Below are positions 45,201 to 55,354 of a stretch of DNA of 64,000 nucleotides, piece by piece. The DNA comes from Omphalotus guepiniiformis (lineage: Eukaryota; Basidiomycota; Agaricomycetes; Agaricales; Omphalotaceae), in contig JAQOOI010000038.1 in the NCBI GenBank assembly GCA_028554645.1, positions 124,001 through 188,000 on the forward strand. The letters are read 5' to 3'. The notes under the pieces were generated by a model, which was given only the letters and a program-made list of their open reading frames with translations, had not been told where the DNA came from and did no database searches. How positions within the stretch are numbered: the stretch's first letter is position 1; every line of letters starts with the position of its first letter. The translations under genes were made by a program, and so were the position numbers.

Positions 45201-46282
45201 AGCTCTCTGCACAGCCAGGACCGTCCCGGTGACTATAGCTTGAGCGGTCTCTGCTACATAACCGAGGGCAGTAATTTGAGGAAGGAGATCTTCTAAGTAA
45301 CCGCCGACACCAGAGTGTTGATGCGTCCCCACAAACGCAATGTTTTCATTTGTGTAAACACCGGGGAACAAGGACGTTAGATTAGAAACAATTGAGCGCC
45401 GGACACCCGTGTCTCCCATAGCAATGTCTACATGAAGAAATAGTATATCAAAATTAGGGTTAGTATCTTTCGACCATCTCGGATGAATTTCATGAATCAG
45501 AAAGAAAATCCTATGATCTCGGTGAATTGATAGAACCCGCTGCCTTACGCAGGGAACATGTCAAGTAAGCGCTTTGATCCCCAGGATTAGAACAATTAAT
45601 GGGAACGTTGCATATGGCGTGTACCACCTTCCCGAAATGTGGAGCGCCAGAAGCCATAAAACGCCCGGGAATGTAATAAGTCTTCGAAATCCAACTATCC
45701 ACCCATGTATTCCATCCCCACTGATAGAAGTCAAGAAACAAACAAGCCGCTGACCTGAATTGATGAACACGATTCGGTTCGAGGGTGTAGATTCTTCAGC
45801 AATGATGAAAGCACGACTTCTTTGGCGCATGTGCAGCCCTGTGTCTGTCTGCGCCAAACTTGCGTATCCCTGCGGAAACCTCAGTAAATAACCGTCTGAC
45901 AAGAATCACCGGGCACCCCCTCCATCCGGTCAAGACGCAGCTCACCATCATATTCGTCTCTACCACGGGTCTACAAATTGTCGTCAAAAGAGCTATTCGA
46001 ACCTAGATTCAAAGCACTTGCCCAGTAATGTCTGCAGTTCCTGTGATAACCTAGTCAGCCAACTTCCATTCCTCCCAAAGCGACACAATCGGTACCTAGG
46101 CCCAGAAGATACTGGCCGGCCGCCCCTTGCACTCCCAGGTTGCTTCCATCGATGGGTAACAGCGAAGACGAAGCGATAAACGCCGTGAGATACCACAGAA
46201 AGCCCGTCATTGCGTCCAGAGACCCACGAATGAGATCCCAAAGGTCGAAAGGCGAGTCGTCACGATTGGCAACGAAAGACAT
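42239..46282 (-). CDS. Neutral ceramidase, many exons
   Basis: Hydrolyses ceramide to sphingosine and fatty acid. Exon 1 (46096-46282) carries a hydrophobic signal-like segment (MTGFLWYLTAFIASSSLLPI) and QYLLGLG. A 19-nt microexon (46022-46040) completes GTADITG, and the next exon from 45970 gives PVVETNMMGYASLAQTDTG, the family N terminus. Further blocks are FVGTHQHSGVGGY (zinc-binding His), NINRSPSAYLANP, DKDMTLLRF, FFAVHGTS and NTLVSSDNKGMAAYLYE, which contains the nucleophile Ser motif. The C-terminal domain has VNPTYQIGETAFAVFVGANP, TFLTVDQLVSGAWTAVRSDS, TYRLRYFGDSKP and FTGTSSNFTIS before TGA. At least a dozen short introns; the one at 45971-46021 uses a GC donor. No frameshift noted. 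Confidence 0.88.
45971..46021 (-). other. GC-AG intron in the ceramidase gene
   Basis: Only a GCAAGT donor with a TTTGTAG acceptor joins ITG to PVVETNMMGY in frame. GCAAGT is the usual form of the minor GC-AG class. Confidence 0.65.
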
Positions 46283-46743
46283 TTGACTGATGATGCACCA
46301 AGTTTTAAGGACTCACTGAGGCAATGACACCATGCGAATATGGCCGGTTGAAGTATGAAAATACCTCAAAGAAGGGTGACCAGTCAATTGAGGTGAACAC
46401 GAGACCGCATGGAAGATTTATCACGGGCAGACGCTAGCTACTCACCGCTGCCTGCTATCGGTCGTCTCTGAGTACGAAGCTCTCTCGCAAATAATAAAAA
46501 AGATATTGAAATGATGGAAGTCTTTGTAGAGCCCAAGATAACGAGGCTGCCCTGGGACTAGATAGTCACGGTGGTAAAGTGAGAAGGCGACCGAGTTGCC
46601 CATCCTTTGCCGCGGGCGCTTACACTGCCCAGCAACCAGCTGACCTTTCCCGTGACCGTGATTTTTCTGGAACCATTTCTATTATTACACGTACAGGAAA
46701 TCGAGGAAATCGAAACATGTATACTACACAGATACTACAAAAA

Positions 46744-47181
46744 ACAAGTTGGAATCTTGAAATTCATTGCGATCTTCTGGTCAATGTTCGAGTTTACTAG
46801 TGGTACCAAATCGCGGGTACCGGCGATTGTGCGAGGAGGTGCACTTTGAATGGAAATCCTGACTTCGAGAGATTCTCCGGCAATGAGCGCGAAGGACTTC
46901 AAGAAGAACAAAAACACGTTACCTACCTTGTGCAAACACGAAGAAATCAGCATCTACAGGAGTAATGTCTTTGTTTTTCTGATTGTACCCGGTGCCGAGA
47001 CCAAAGAGAGATATCTGTAGTCTTCGAAAGGCTCCTGAGTATCGCGGCAGGGCACCACTGCTCTATTCTCGGCGCGCACGTTGTGATGAAAATTAGGTCT
47101 GTGTTGGGAGTACATCGAGGAACGTTCAAAGCGAGCAGAAGACTGGGAAGTACTTGGAGAACTGCCGCCACTAGCAGACAT
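46744..47181 (-). CDS. Hypothetical small gene
   Basis: An ATG at 47179-47181 begins MSASGGSSPSTSQSSARFER. Downstream pieces SLFGLGTGYNQKNKDI..VDADFFVFAQ and, after a GTAGGT...CTTGAAG intron, SFALIAGESLEVRISIQSAP with a stop at about 46744 form a plausible C terminus, though the join between first and second part needs a frame change (an unseen intron). Family not recognised. Confidence 0.3.
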
Positions 47182-47982
47182 TATCAAACTTCGGGAGACT
47201 CCATATTGTTATGTGAAGCTACGAACCGAGAGCGGGAGAGTATTAGAAGTTCTTCGAGTGGACGAGACGGATGATAGTTATGACGAAGCCTGCGTTTAAG
47301 GAAAGCAAATCGGTTCGCCTGGTGTTAAGTATTGAGCGCTGAGCTCGCAATCCCAAGTTGCAATGTCCAAAGGGACGAGCAGCGCTTGGCACGGCGACCT
47401 AAACAGAACCAATTCATCATCAGCACAATACTAGATGTTGATCACCGAAAAGTGAAAAGCGGAATGAAAGAAAACATATACATATGCATCATAGGGCCAA
47501 GTGACATCGCAGCGTTTCGTGTTAATTGCCCTTAGCACATGCGACCGCGATTCCTCCGCGATTCCTTCCCAAAAGAAAAAAATAAGTGATAAAAATCAAA
47601 CAACCAAAAGGACATGTGTAGACTAGAATGCGATGGCAATGTGTCTGAAGCCATTAATTCAGGGAGGAAACATAGGGAACATACCAACGCCACTCACTCA
47701 TTCTACCAAAAGGATACTACTGCCCAACACCTCGTGTTCGACCTTGCAAAGATTTATTACTTGCGACGACACGCTTGCAGACCAGGACCTGACCAGGACA
47801 GTGTCATAAATTGCTAACATCGTGGAGACCGTGGGGTCGATTTCCTTGCCACTTGGGGAGTTCGGGCTTGATGCGAGAAACATTGGAGAAACACTTGGAC
47901 TGTCAGCCTGCATCACGGGATGCAGGCGGGAACGAATTCAGTTTTGGCAGCACATCTGTGCATGCAATACAGACAAAACTGT
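47182..47982. other. Intergenic left flank of the inverted-repeat element
   Basis: No supported gene on either strand. Confidence 0.35.
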
Positions 47983-48925
47983 CACTGGACACAATTTAAC
48001 ATAAAATCTGAGAAAATGCTAAACATATATTGAATCAATACCAAAATTTTTCATCATTTTTTTTGCTACTAATACTAAAATTATGTTCAAATTATAGTAA
48101 ATTGTATCAACACAATACCTTCATTTCTCCAACATCAAACACAGTTATTTACAGTGAACAGATCTTGAACAAATATCAAAAATCATTTATCATAAATTCC
48201 ATAAAATCTTATCATTATTTTTGGGAAAAGTGTTTAAAATAAATATTGAATTTTGGATGCAATTATGTTAATCAAGATCATGATTGTTTCATCATAAAAT
48301 ACAGAGACAAATGGAAAAGGTGTGTGGAAACTATGCTAAAGCAATTCAAAATCAATTCAGAATAACAGACAGGATATTACTGTGAACTTATGCCCAACAA
48401 ATGTGAAACTAATGTTAAATGTTTCTAAAGTAACATTCATGTTTTGCTTGTGCAAATATACTGAAGATATGCTGAACAAATAAGATATATTCAGAGTTAA
48501 ATACAGAGAGAAATAGAATAGATGTGTGAAAAATATGCTAAACCAATTTAAAATTGATTCAGAATAACAGACAGAAAATTACTGTGAACTTATGCTAAAC
48601 ATATGTGAAAGTAATGTTAAATTTCTGATGGTAAAATTTATGTTTTGGTTATTCATATATACTAGCTATATGTTGAACAAATAAGAAAACTATGATAAAC
48701 AGGATCATTTATGTATATAGTCTGTGTATATGGATACAGTTGTACATTAGGTGAATTCATCTTGCATATCCCATGTGTATACATCCAGGATGCATCTGCA
48801 TGGACCTAGTAGATGGACACTGATATCTCTGTATACAGAACAGAGGGGTTAATATATACAAACTTGTGTACATAAGGTGTTTCCAAGGTGAGGTATATAC
48901 AGACAAGGTATACACCCATATAAAC

Positions 48926-49765
48926 TCTGTATACACCCTGTATACCTGTATACACTCTGTATACACCTGTGTACACCCTGTATACACCCTGTATACACTC
49001 TGTATACACCTGTGTACACCCTGTATACACCCTGTATACACTCTGTATACACCTGTGTACACCCTGTATACACCCTGTATACACCCTGTATACACCCTGT
49101 ATACACCCTGTATACACCCTGTATACACTCTGTATACACCCTGTATGCACTCTGTATGCACTCTGTATGCACTCTGTATGCACTCTGTATGCACTCTGTA
49201 TGCACTCTGTATGCACTCTGTATGCACCCTGTATGCACTCTGTATGCACCCTGTATGCACCCTGTATGCACCCTGTATGCACTCTGTATACACTCTGTAT
49301 GCACCCTGTATGTACCCTGTATGCACCCTGTATGCACTCTGTATACACTCTGTATGCACCCTGTATCCACTCTGTATGCACCCTGTATACATCCTGTATA
49401 CACTCTGTATCCAGCCTGACCCTGTATACACCCTGTATACACTCTGTATACAGGATTATACACCCTGTATACACCCTGTATGCACCCTGTATACACCCTG
49501 TATGCATCCTGTATACACCCTGTATGCATCCTGTATACACTCTGTATCCAGCCTGACCCTGTATACACCCTGTATACACCCTGTATGCACCCTGTATACA
49601 CCCTGTATGCATCCTGTATACACCCTGTATGCACCCTGTATACACCCTGTATACACCCTGTATGCACTCTGTATGCACTCTGTATGCACCCTGTATACAT
49701 CTCACCCTGTATACACCCTGTAGTACACCCTGTAGACCTGTATACACCCTATATACACTCTATAC
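48926..49765. repeat. Minisatellite of 11-bp unit CTGTATACACC / CTGTATGCACT
   Basis: About 75 copies of an 11-mer with T/C and A/G variants, containing the palindrome GTATAC. Because 11 is not a multiple of 3 and the unit holds no stop in any phase, long open frames appear on both strands; these are not genes. Confidence 0.95.
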
Positions 49766-50073
49766 ATTATTTTTGAGAAAATTGTTTAAAATAAATATTG
49801 AATTTTGGATGCAATTATGTTAATCAAGATCATGATTGTTTCATCATAAAATACAGAGACAAATGGAAAAGGTGTGTGGAAACTATGCTAAAGCAATTCA
49901 AAATCAATTCAGAATAACAGACAGGATATTACTGTGAACTTATGCTAAACAAATGTGAAACTAATGTTAAATGTTTCTAAAATAACATTCATGTTTTGCT
50001 TGTGCAAATATACTGAAGATATGCTGAACAAATAAGATATATTCAGAGTTAAATACAGAGAGAAATAGAATAG

Positions 50074-50212
50074 CACTGCACACAATTCAACATAAATTCC
50101 ATGGGAAAATGTTAAAAATATGGTGAAATTACATCAAAAGTTTAATTTTTCATGTTATTTCACCATATTTGTAATATTTTTCCGTGGCATTTATGTTGAA
50201 TTCTTGGCGGTG
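50074..50212. mobile_element. 139-bp MITE with TAG target duplication
   Basis: It starts CACTGCACACAATTCAACAT and ends ...CTTGGCGGTG, with the two halves nearly complementary. TAG flanks both sides (50071-50073, 50213-50215). The paralogous module has the empty site with a single TAG at 48519-48521. Confidence 0.9.
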
Positions 50213-50611
50213 TAGATGTGTGAAAAATATGCTAAACCAATTTAAAATTGATCCAGAATAACAGACAGAAAATTACTGTGAACTTATGCTAAACATATGT
50301 GAAAGTAATGTTAAATATCTGATGGTAAAATTTATGTTTTGGTTGTTCATATATACTGGCTATATGTTAAACAAATAACAAAACTATGGTAAACAGGATC
50401 ATTTATGTATATAGTCTGTGTATATGGATACAGTTGTACATTAGGTGAATTCATCTTGCATATCTCATGTGTATACATCCAGGATGCATCTGCATGGACC
50501 TAGTAGATGGACACTGATATCTCTGTATACAGAACATAGGGGTTAATATATACAAACTTGCGTACAGAAGATGTTTCCAAGGTGAGGTATATACAGACAA
50601 GGTATAAACCC

Positions 50612-50945
50612 ATATACACTCTGTATACACACTGTATACACTCCCACCTGTATACACCCTGTATACACCCTGTATACACTCTGTATGCACTCTGTATACA
50701 CCCTGTATGCACTCTGTATACACTCTGTATCCACCCTGTATACACCCTGTATCCACCCTGTATCCACCCTGTATACATTCTGTATACATCCTGTATACAT
50801 GTCATCCTGTATACCTGTATACACCCTGTACATCTGTCACCCTGTATACAGACAGTGTGTATACAGGTGTACAGGGTGTATATGGGTGTATACACATGTG
50901 ACAGGGTGTATACATGGTGTATACAGGTGTACAGAGTGTATAATT
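50612..50945. repeat. Second minisatellite block with an inverted right half
   Basis: CTGTATACACC-type units run to about 50850, then the same units continue in reverse complement (GGTGTATACAG) to 50942, giving a palindromic arrangement. Confidence 0.85.
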
Positions 50946-51165
50946 AAAGTTTTATGATAAATGATTTTTGATATTTGTTCAACATCTGTTCACTGTAAAT
51001 CACTGTGTTTGATGTTGGAGAAATGAAGGTATTGTGTTGATACAATTTACTATAATTTCAACATAATTTTAGTATTAGTAGCAAAAAAATGATGAAAAAT
51101 TTCCATATTAATTCAACATATGTTTAGCATTTTCTCACAGATTTTATGTTAAATTTCATCCAGTG

Positions 51166-51458
51166 TATAAAAAATTACATGTTTCTTACAAAAAATGTGT
51201 TTTTTTTTACTTGTATTTAACATCTTGTTTTAATACATTTATAACTTGGACCTCCTAGAATATTTTATGTTTATAACAACCTCAACATAATATCTAACCC
51301 AGTCCTGCCAGTGGCATGGAGCACAAAAATGAGGGGGCAGATGAGGGGCAGAACGAGCCTCGGGCAAGGACGGACCGATTGAACCGGAGGCCAGCCTTAA
51401 CTGACCACGGAGCGCAAGAGAAACACTGACTAATCAGGCCTCCGGCAATGACAACCGA
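51166..51458. other. Spacer between two mobile elements
   Basis: AT-rich to about 51290, then about 160 bp of more GC-balanced sequence up to the LTR. No gene seen. Confidence 0.4.
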
Positions 51459-53258
51459 TGTCGCGACTAAAAGCGGTCTAGGCTTGAAATCATGCAGATT
51501 GAGAAAGATTTTGGTTGTTCAAACATTGGAAACTGAACAATGAGGACTAGAGTTCACCCAGACTGCTAGTTGAAACATGAGAACACACTCAGTTACTCAA
51601 GCCTGAGTGTAGAGTTAGCTACAGTACATGATATGGTACTTAGCAACTGTGACCAATGGGATCATGGAGAGAGATACTAGTTTTGCCTCTCACTTTGTAT
51701 TGGAGTACCAATGTTCCATGCTAAGTTGAGTTGGTCAGACCCACCCTCTAAAGACTAGGAACTCTCATGAGTGTTGTTTGATTGTAATCCAAGGGAATGA
51801 TGGAAGTTACAATTCAATCTGAGAAACATCTAAGTCCACTGGACTACCTAACTCCAGCTGGTCTTGCTAACTCAGGTTGGCTGTAAAGACTGAATGCTGA
51901 GAGTGCAGACAATCTTGTATTGTTCTGACCAGAGAAATATGTTGTACATTTGGTACTATGCTTAGGATGGTGTTACTACTTGTGAACCACCTTTGTCTGT
52001 TGGCTAAAGAGGAAAAATCCTCTAAGTCATTTCTGAAGAATGGAGTTAGATACTCAAGCTATCCTACCATGGAGCTAGATGTTGATTCTGGAGTACCCCT
52101 CTGAAATGCAACATCTAACTGAGTGATACCCTGAACCCAGACACCCAAATAGGGAAGAATAAACGATTATTGGGACATAATACTGCCCATAGCTTGTTGC
52201 TAGAACCAGCTAAAAGGAGAAGTACCTCCTGGAGACAAATCAGATGCAAGATCTGGTCAGATAGACACATGTGCTACTGTACAGCTTGTGGATGATAGCA
52301 ACAACGGAGTAGGGTCTAGATGACCTCTGAAACGAAGAAATAACCACTGGATCTGCTAGGAACCTCACCAGCAGCCCCCAGTTAGGAAATCCAAAAGAGT
52401 TGCAAATTTCAAAATCATAAAAGATGTTGTCATATGGCACCATTCTGGACTGATATTGCGTGCTGTACACCCTGGTTAGATACCCTGGACTTGATTGCCA
52501 AGCCACTATATGGACAAAGCGATTTTTATAACAAATTTTATACCCAAGATACCTATACATGACAGTATCTAACTGAAAAATACCTACAAAAATACCTAAA
52601 AAGACACCAATCCCTGCTCAATTAGTCTTTCTGTTATCTATTCTAGTTACTCTGCTCAGATTCCCTTACATTTTCGAGATTTACTATATTTATTTTCTGA
52701 CCTGTATATAAGAACTACCTACTTGTAGATATTTTTCCTTAAGTTAGGACTGCCTAGGCTCACTACCAAAGCAGAACTTCTTCTAGACGAAAATTGCCTG
52801 GCTCTTAGGAGTTCAGTTATAGAGAAATATACCAGTTGTGCAAACTTCTGTAAAGTCCCTTGTGGCAAACCTTGAGAGAGATACTGAAACTGTTGCTGTC
52901 CCTGCTGTTCTGTCTGTGCTGTTCTGCCTGCTGAAACTGTTGCTGCTACTGTTCTGATTGATACTGTCACTGTTTGGACCATTGGATCGAGTTGCCCACT
53001 CTGATTATTGCCCTGAACCATCCCCTGAACCCCTGAGAAACTAGTTGCCCTCTGTCTTGAACCAGTGTTTTTGAGTTGCCCTGTCACTTATACCCTGTTC
53101 AGAGCGGACTGCAGACACTTGCTAGCTCAGTATTGAGTTCGATTGTCGAGTTTAACTGTGCGGAACCTTTGCCAACGCCAGCCACACCTCCACAAACCCC
53201 CCTAGAATTGAGTTAGAGGTTGTTTCTTGAGACTCCCTCTCAGTCAAATTCTTGCACA
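51459..53258 (+). repeat. 5' LTR (about 1.8 kb)
   Basis: Starts TGTCGCGAC; the right end is set at TTGCACA, five bases before the primer binding site. A TATA element TATATAAG is at 52705-52712. The right boundary cannot be confirmed against the truncated 3' LTR. Confidence 0.75.
52705..52712 (+). promoter_or_regulatory. TATA box in LTR
   Basis: TATATAAG within CCTGTATATAAGAAC. It would set transcription start near 52740 and leave about 500 bp of R-U5. Confidence 0.5.
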
Positions 53259-53263
53259 TTATC

Positions 53264-53281
53264 TGGAGCCCACCGCGAGGG
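53264..53281 (+). other. Primer binding site complementary to tRNA-Lys(CTT)
   Basis: TGGAGCCCACCGCGAGGG is the exact reverse complement of CCA plus the last 15 nt of the tRNA-Lys gene at 23148-23230, including its discriminator T. Pairing breaks at the next base. Confidence 0.9.
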
Positions 53282-53773
53282 GTGGCTTTAGACTTGATAT
53301 TTGAACCCTTCTGTGCTATTTGCACGCGTCTGGAACCTATCTGGACTATTCCCCTGCTTGAACTTTGTTCTGTTCTGCAGTTAGCAACTACATCTTTATA
53401 GAAGTTGTTGCAAGAAAAACATAGCTATATACTTCGAGTTTGCTTTGTCAAAATTAGCAGCTCAAGGAAAAGCACCCACCCTAGACAAACTAGAAATTCT
53501 GTGAGAGCTGGAACAGAAGAATTACCTCTGAACCAGTTACCCAGAAGGAAAAGTTCAAAAGGAAAGGAGAAAGAAGTGTCACCTGAACCTGAATCTAGTC
53601 CACTTTCGTCTCTATCATCCCTTAGTCCTATTCCTGAAAGGAATCTTCCAGAGTTTGCTGAACTTTCAGCTAGATACAAGAAAAATAAGAGGAAATTTCT
53701 TAATAGTCCTCAATTCTTTTCCTTGACTCATAAGAGAATACCTGTGAGGATTGTAAAAGATAAAAGAAACAAC

Positions 53774-55354
53774 ATGTCTACCACTGGTGAACAAGCTAAT
53801 CCTGGAGAAGGTACTCAAGGGCAAGGTCCCACCGAGAATCTAACTCCACGGAGCGAGATACTATCTTTGGGAATTGCACCTGATATTCAGATACCTGCCC
53901 CAGCAATCCTAGAGTTGCAAAATGAGAAATTACCGAAAGTTTCGAAGCATGCACCCATATTTGACAAGAGACATCCATCTGAATTAGTTGCATGGTTGGC
54001 AGAGTTAGAGAATATCTTTGTCTCCACTGGAACTAAGACTGATGCTGCAAAGGTCATGTTGGCTCTCAGATATATGGAGTTCCATACTAAAGCAGAGTTT
54101 CAACGGCTTGAAGCAGTCAGAAATTTAGATTGGCTTGCATTTAAGGAAGCTTTGATGAAGAACTTTCCTGAATCTGCAGACAGAGGTCTGGGATCAAGAC
54201 AAAAGCTTTATGCTATTGTAGAAGAATATAAACTCATTGTGCTTGGTGCTATTCAGAAACTGATGGCATTTAAGAGAGAGTATGAGATTGAATATGAGAA
54301 ACTGTCCTCTGGTGCTACACCTGTAGTATCTAACTCAGAAGCTGTTGCTGGTTTCTTGAGTGCATTGGATGAACCTTTCAGAAGAAAGCTTCTGGATCGT
54401 CTGGAAAACAAAGTAATCAATGGCCACATACAGGTTCAGAGAGAAGATGATCCTTTTACTCTGAAAGATGTCATGTCTGAGGCTGAGAAACTCTGTTCTG
54501 TAAAAAGAGCAGGTGGTTATAACTTTGGTTTATTCATGAATGGTCCTAGCATAGCTGAGGGTTACTCCAGAGCGCTTCCAACACCTGAACAGAGTGCTAC
54601 TAGGAAATTGTATGATCCATACCAAGTAGCAACTACTGTGAAGGCAGAACCAGACCAATGGGCAATGAAGTTGTCTGCTACAGTGGATAGTCACCAGAAT
54701 CAGTTTAATCAGATCAGACAAGCTCAGGAATCGAATTTGGCAGCTCTTGCAAAGCTCTCAGAGACAGTTGCTAACTTGGCAAAAATGACCCAAGTAACAT
54801 CTAGCTCCATGAGAATGAACATGAATGCTCCAATTCAAAATTCTGGGTCTGGGATGAGTTCCAATGGATACAATGGTGCCCCTAGGCCGTCTCAGGTCTC
54901 TTCTGTTCATAACAATTCTCACTCTGACTCTAATTGCTACATGTGTGATGAACCTGGACATAGATCTGTGGACTGTCCCCATCAACTTAGATTTATCAGG
55001 TTGGGGTGGATGACCAAAAACAGTGCTGGTAAATGGGCATTAAAAGATGGAGTGTATTGGCCAAGAGCTGATCCTTCAGATACTCGGTCTAAGAAAGATA
55101 AGATTGAGGAAATTGCCAGAAGACATGGTTGGGACCAATCTCCCACTCATGTTGACCAGAATCTGTATGCCTTTGAAGAAGAGGATACTGCTGTAATGAC
55201 AGGCCCTTCTCAAAACAGTTCACTAGATGCTATAAACAGTCTTGTTGCGCAGTTCAGTCATGTTTGTACTACACTACAGAATTTAGCTCCAGTTGCTAAC
55301 TCGGAGAAAAAGCAGATTCTGAAGAGAGATAGTACCTCTGAGTCGAAAAACTAG
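53774..55354 (+). CDS. Gag of second Ty3-like element
   Basis: First ATG in the frame at 53774; the frame is open from 53405 with basic, Ser/Pro-rich coding-like sequence and may gain an upstream exon by splicing (CTTTATAG acceptor at 53400). The capsid-like part includes HAPIFDKRHPSELVAWLAEL and YMEFHTKAEFQRLEAV. A canonical CCHC knuckle CYMCDEPGHRSVDC sits near residue 400. The stop TAG (55352) directly follows the heptamer GAAAAAC. Confidence 0.85.
   Translation: MSTTGEQANPGEGTQGQGPTENLTPRSEILSLGIAPDIQIPAPAILELQNEKLPKVSKHAPIFDKRHPSELVAWLAELENIFVSTGTKTDAAKVMLALRYMEFHTKAEFQRLEAVRNLDWLAFKEALMKNFPESADRGLGSRQKLYAIVEEYKLIVLGAIQKLMAFKREYEIEYEKLSSGATPVVSNSEAVAGFLSALDEPFRRKLLDRLENKVINGHIQVQREDDPFTLKDVMSEAEKLCSVKRAGGYNFGLFMNGPSIAEGYSRALPTPEQSATRKLYDPYQVATTVKAEPDQWAMKLSATVDSHQNQFNQIRQAQESNLAALAKLSETVANLAKMTQVTSSSMRMNMNAPIQNSGSGMSSNGYNGAPRPSQVSSVHNNSHSDSNCYMCDEPGHRSVDCPHQLRFIRLGWMTKNSAGKWALKDGVYWPRADPSDTRSKKDKIEEIARRHGWDQSPTHVDQNLYAFEEEDTAVMTGPSQNSSLDAINSLVAQFSHVCTTLQNLAPVANSEKKQILKRDSTSESKN

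Larger units (their letters stand above)
47983..51165. mobile_element. Non-autonomous DNA transposon with ~215-bp terminal inverted repeats
   Basis: The left arm (47983-48196) and right arm (50951-51165) are inverted copies with few differences, starting CACTGGA and ending TCCAGTG. The interior encodes nothing credible and is made of two diverged copies of a module (about 48213-49760 and 49767-50830) plus minisatellite. The CACTG ends resemble CACTA/CMC-type transposons, which make 3-bp duplications; here the flanks are TGT and TAT, so a clean duplication is not seen. The termini resemble those of the small MITE at 50074-50212 (CACTG.ACACAATT.AACATAAA). Confidence 0.75.

Noticed and set aside
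48926..49765. CRISPR-like array
   Set aside because: Units are contiguous 11-mers without spacers, in a eukaryotic genome; it is a minisatellite.
48757..49823. Long open frames of up to 313 codons on both strands
   Set aside because: They arise from the 11-bp minisatellite, which has no stop in any phase; composition is fully periodic and no start or domain context exists.
47980..51168. Target site duplication for the 3.2-kb inverted-repeat element
   Set aside because: Flanks are TGT on the left and TAT on the right; one mismatch in three is not evidence.
52719..53087. 122-codon minus-strand ORF, Gln/Ser-rich
   Set aside because: It lies across the TATA-R-U5 part of the LTR in a pyrimidine-rich stretch; no domain, and better explained as LTR sequence.
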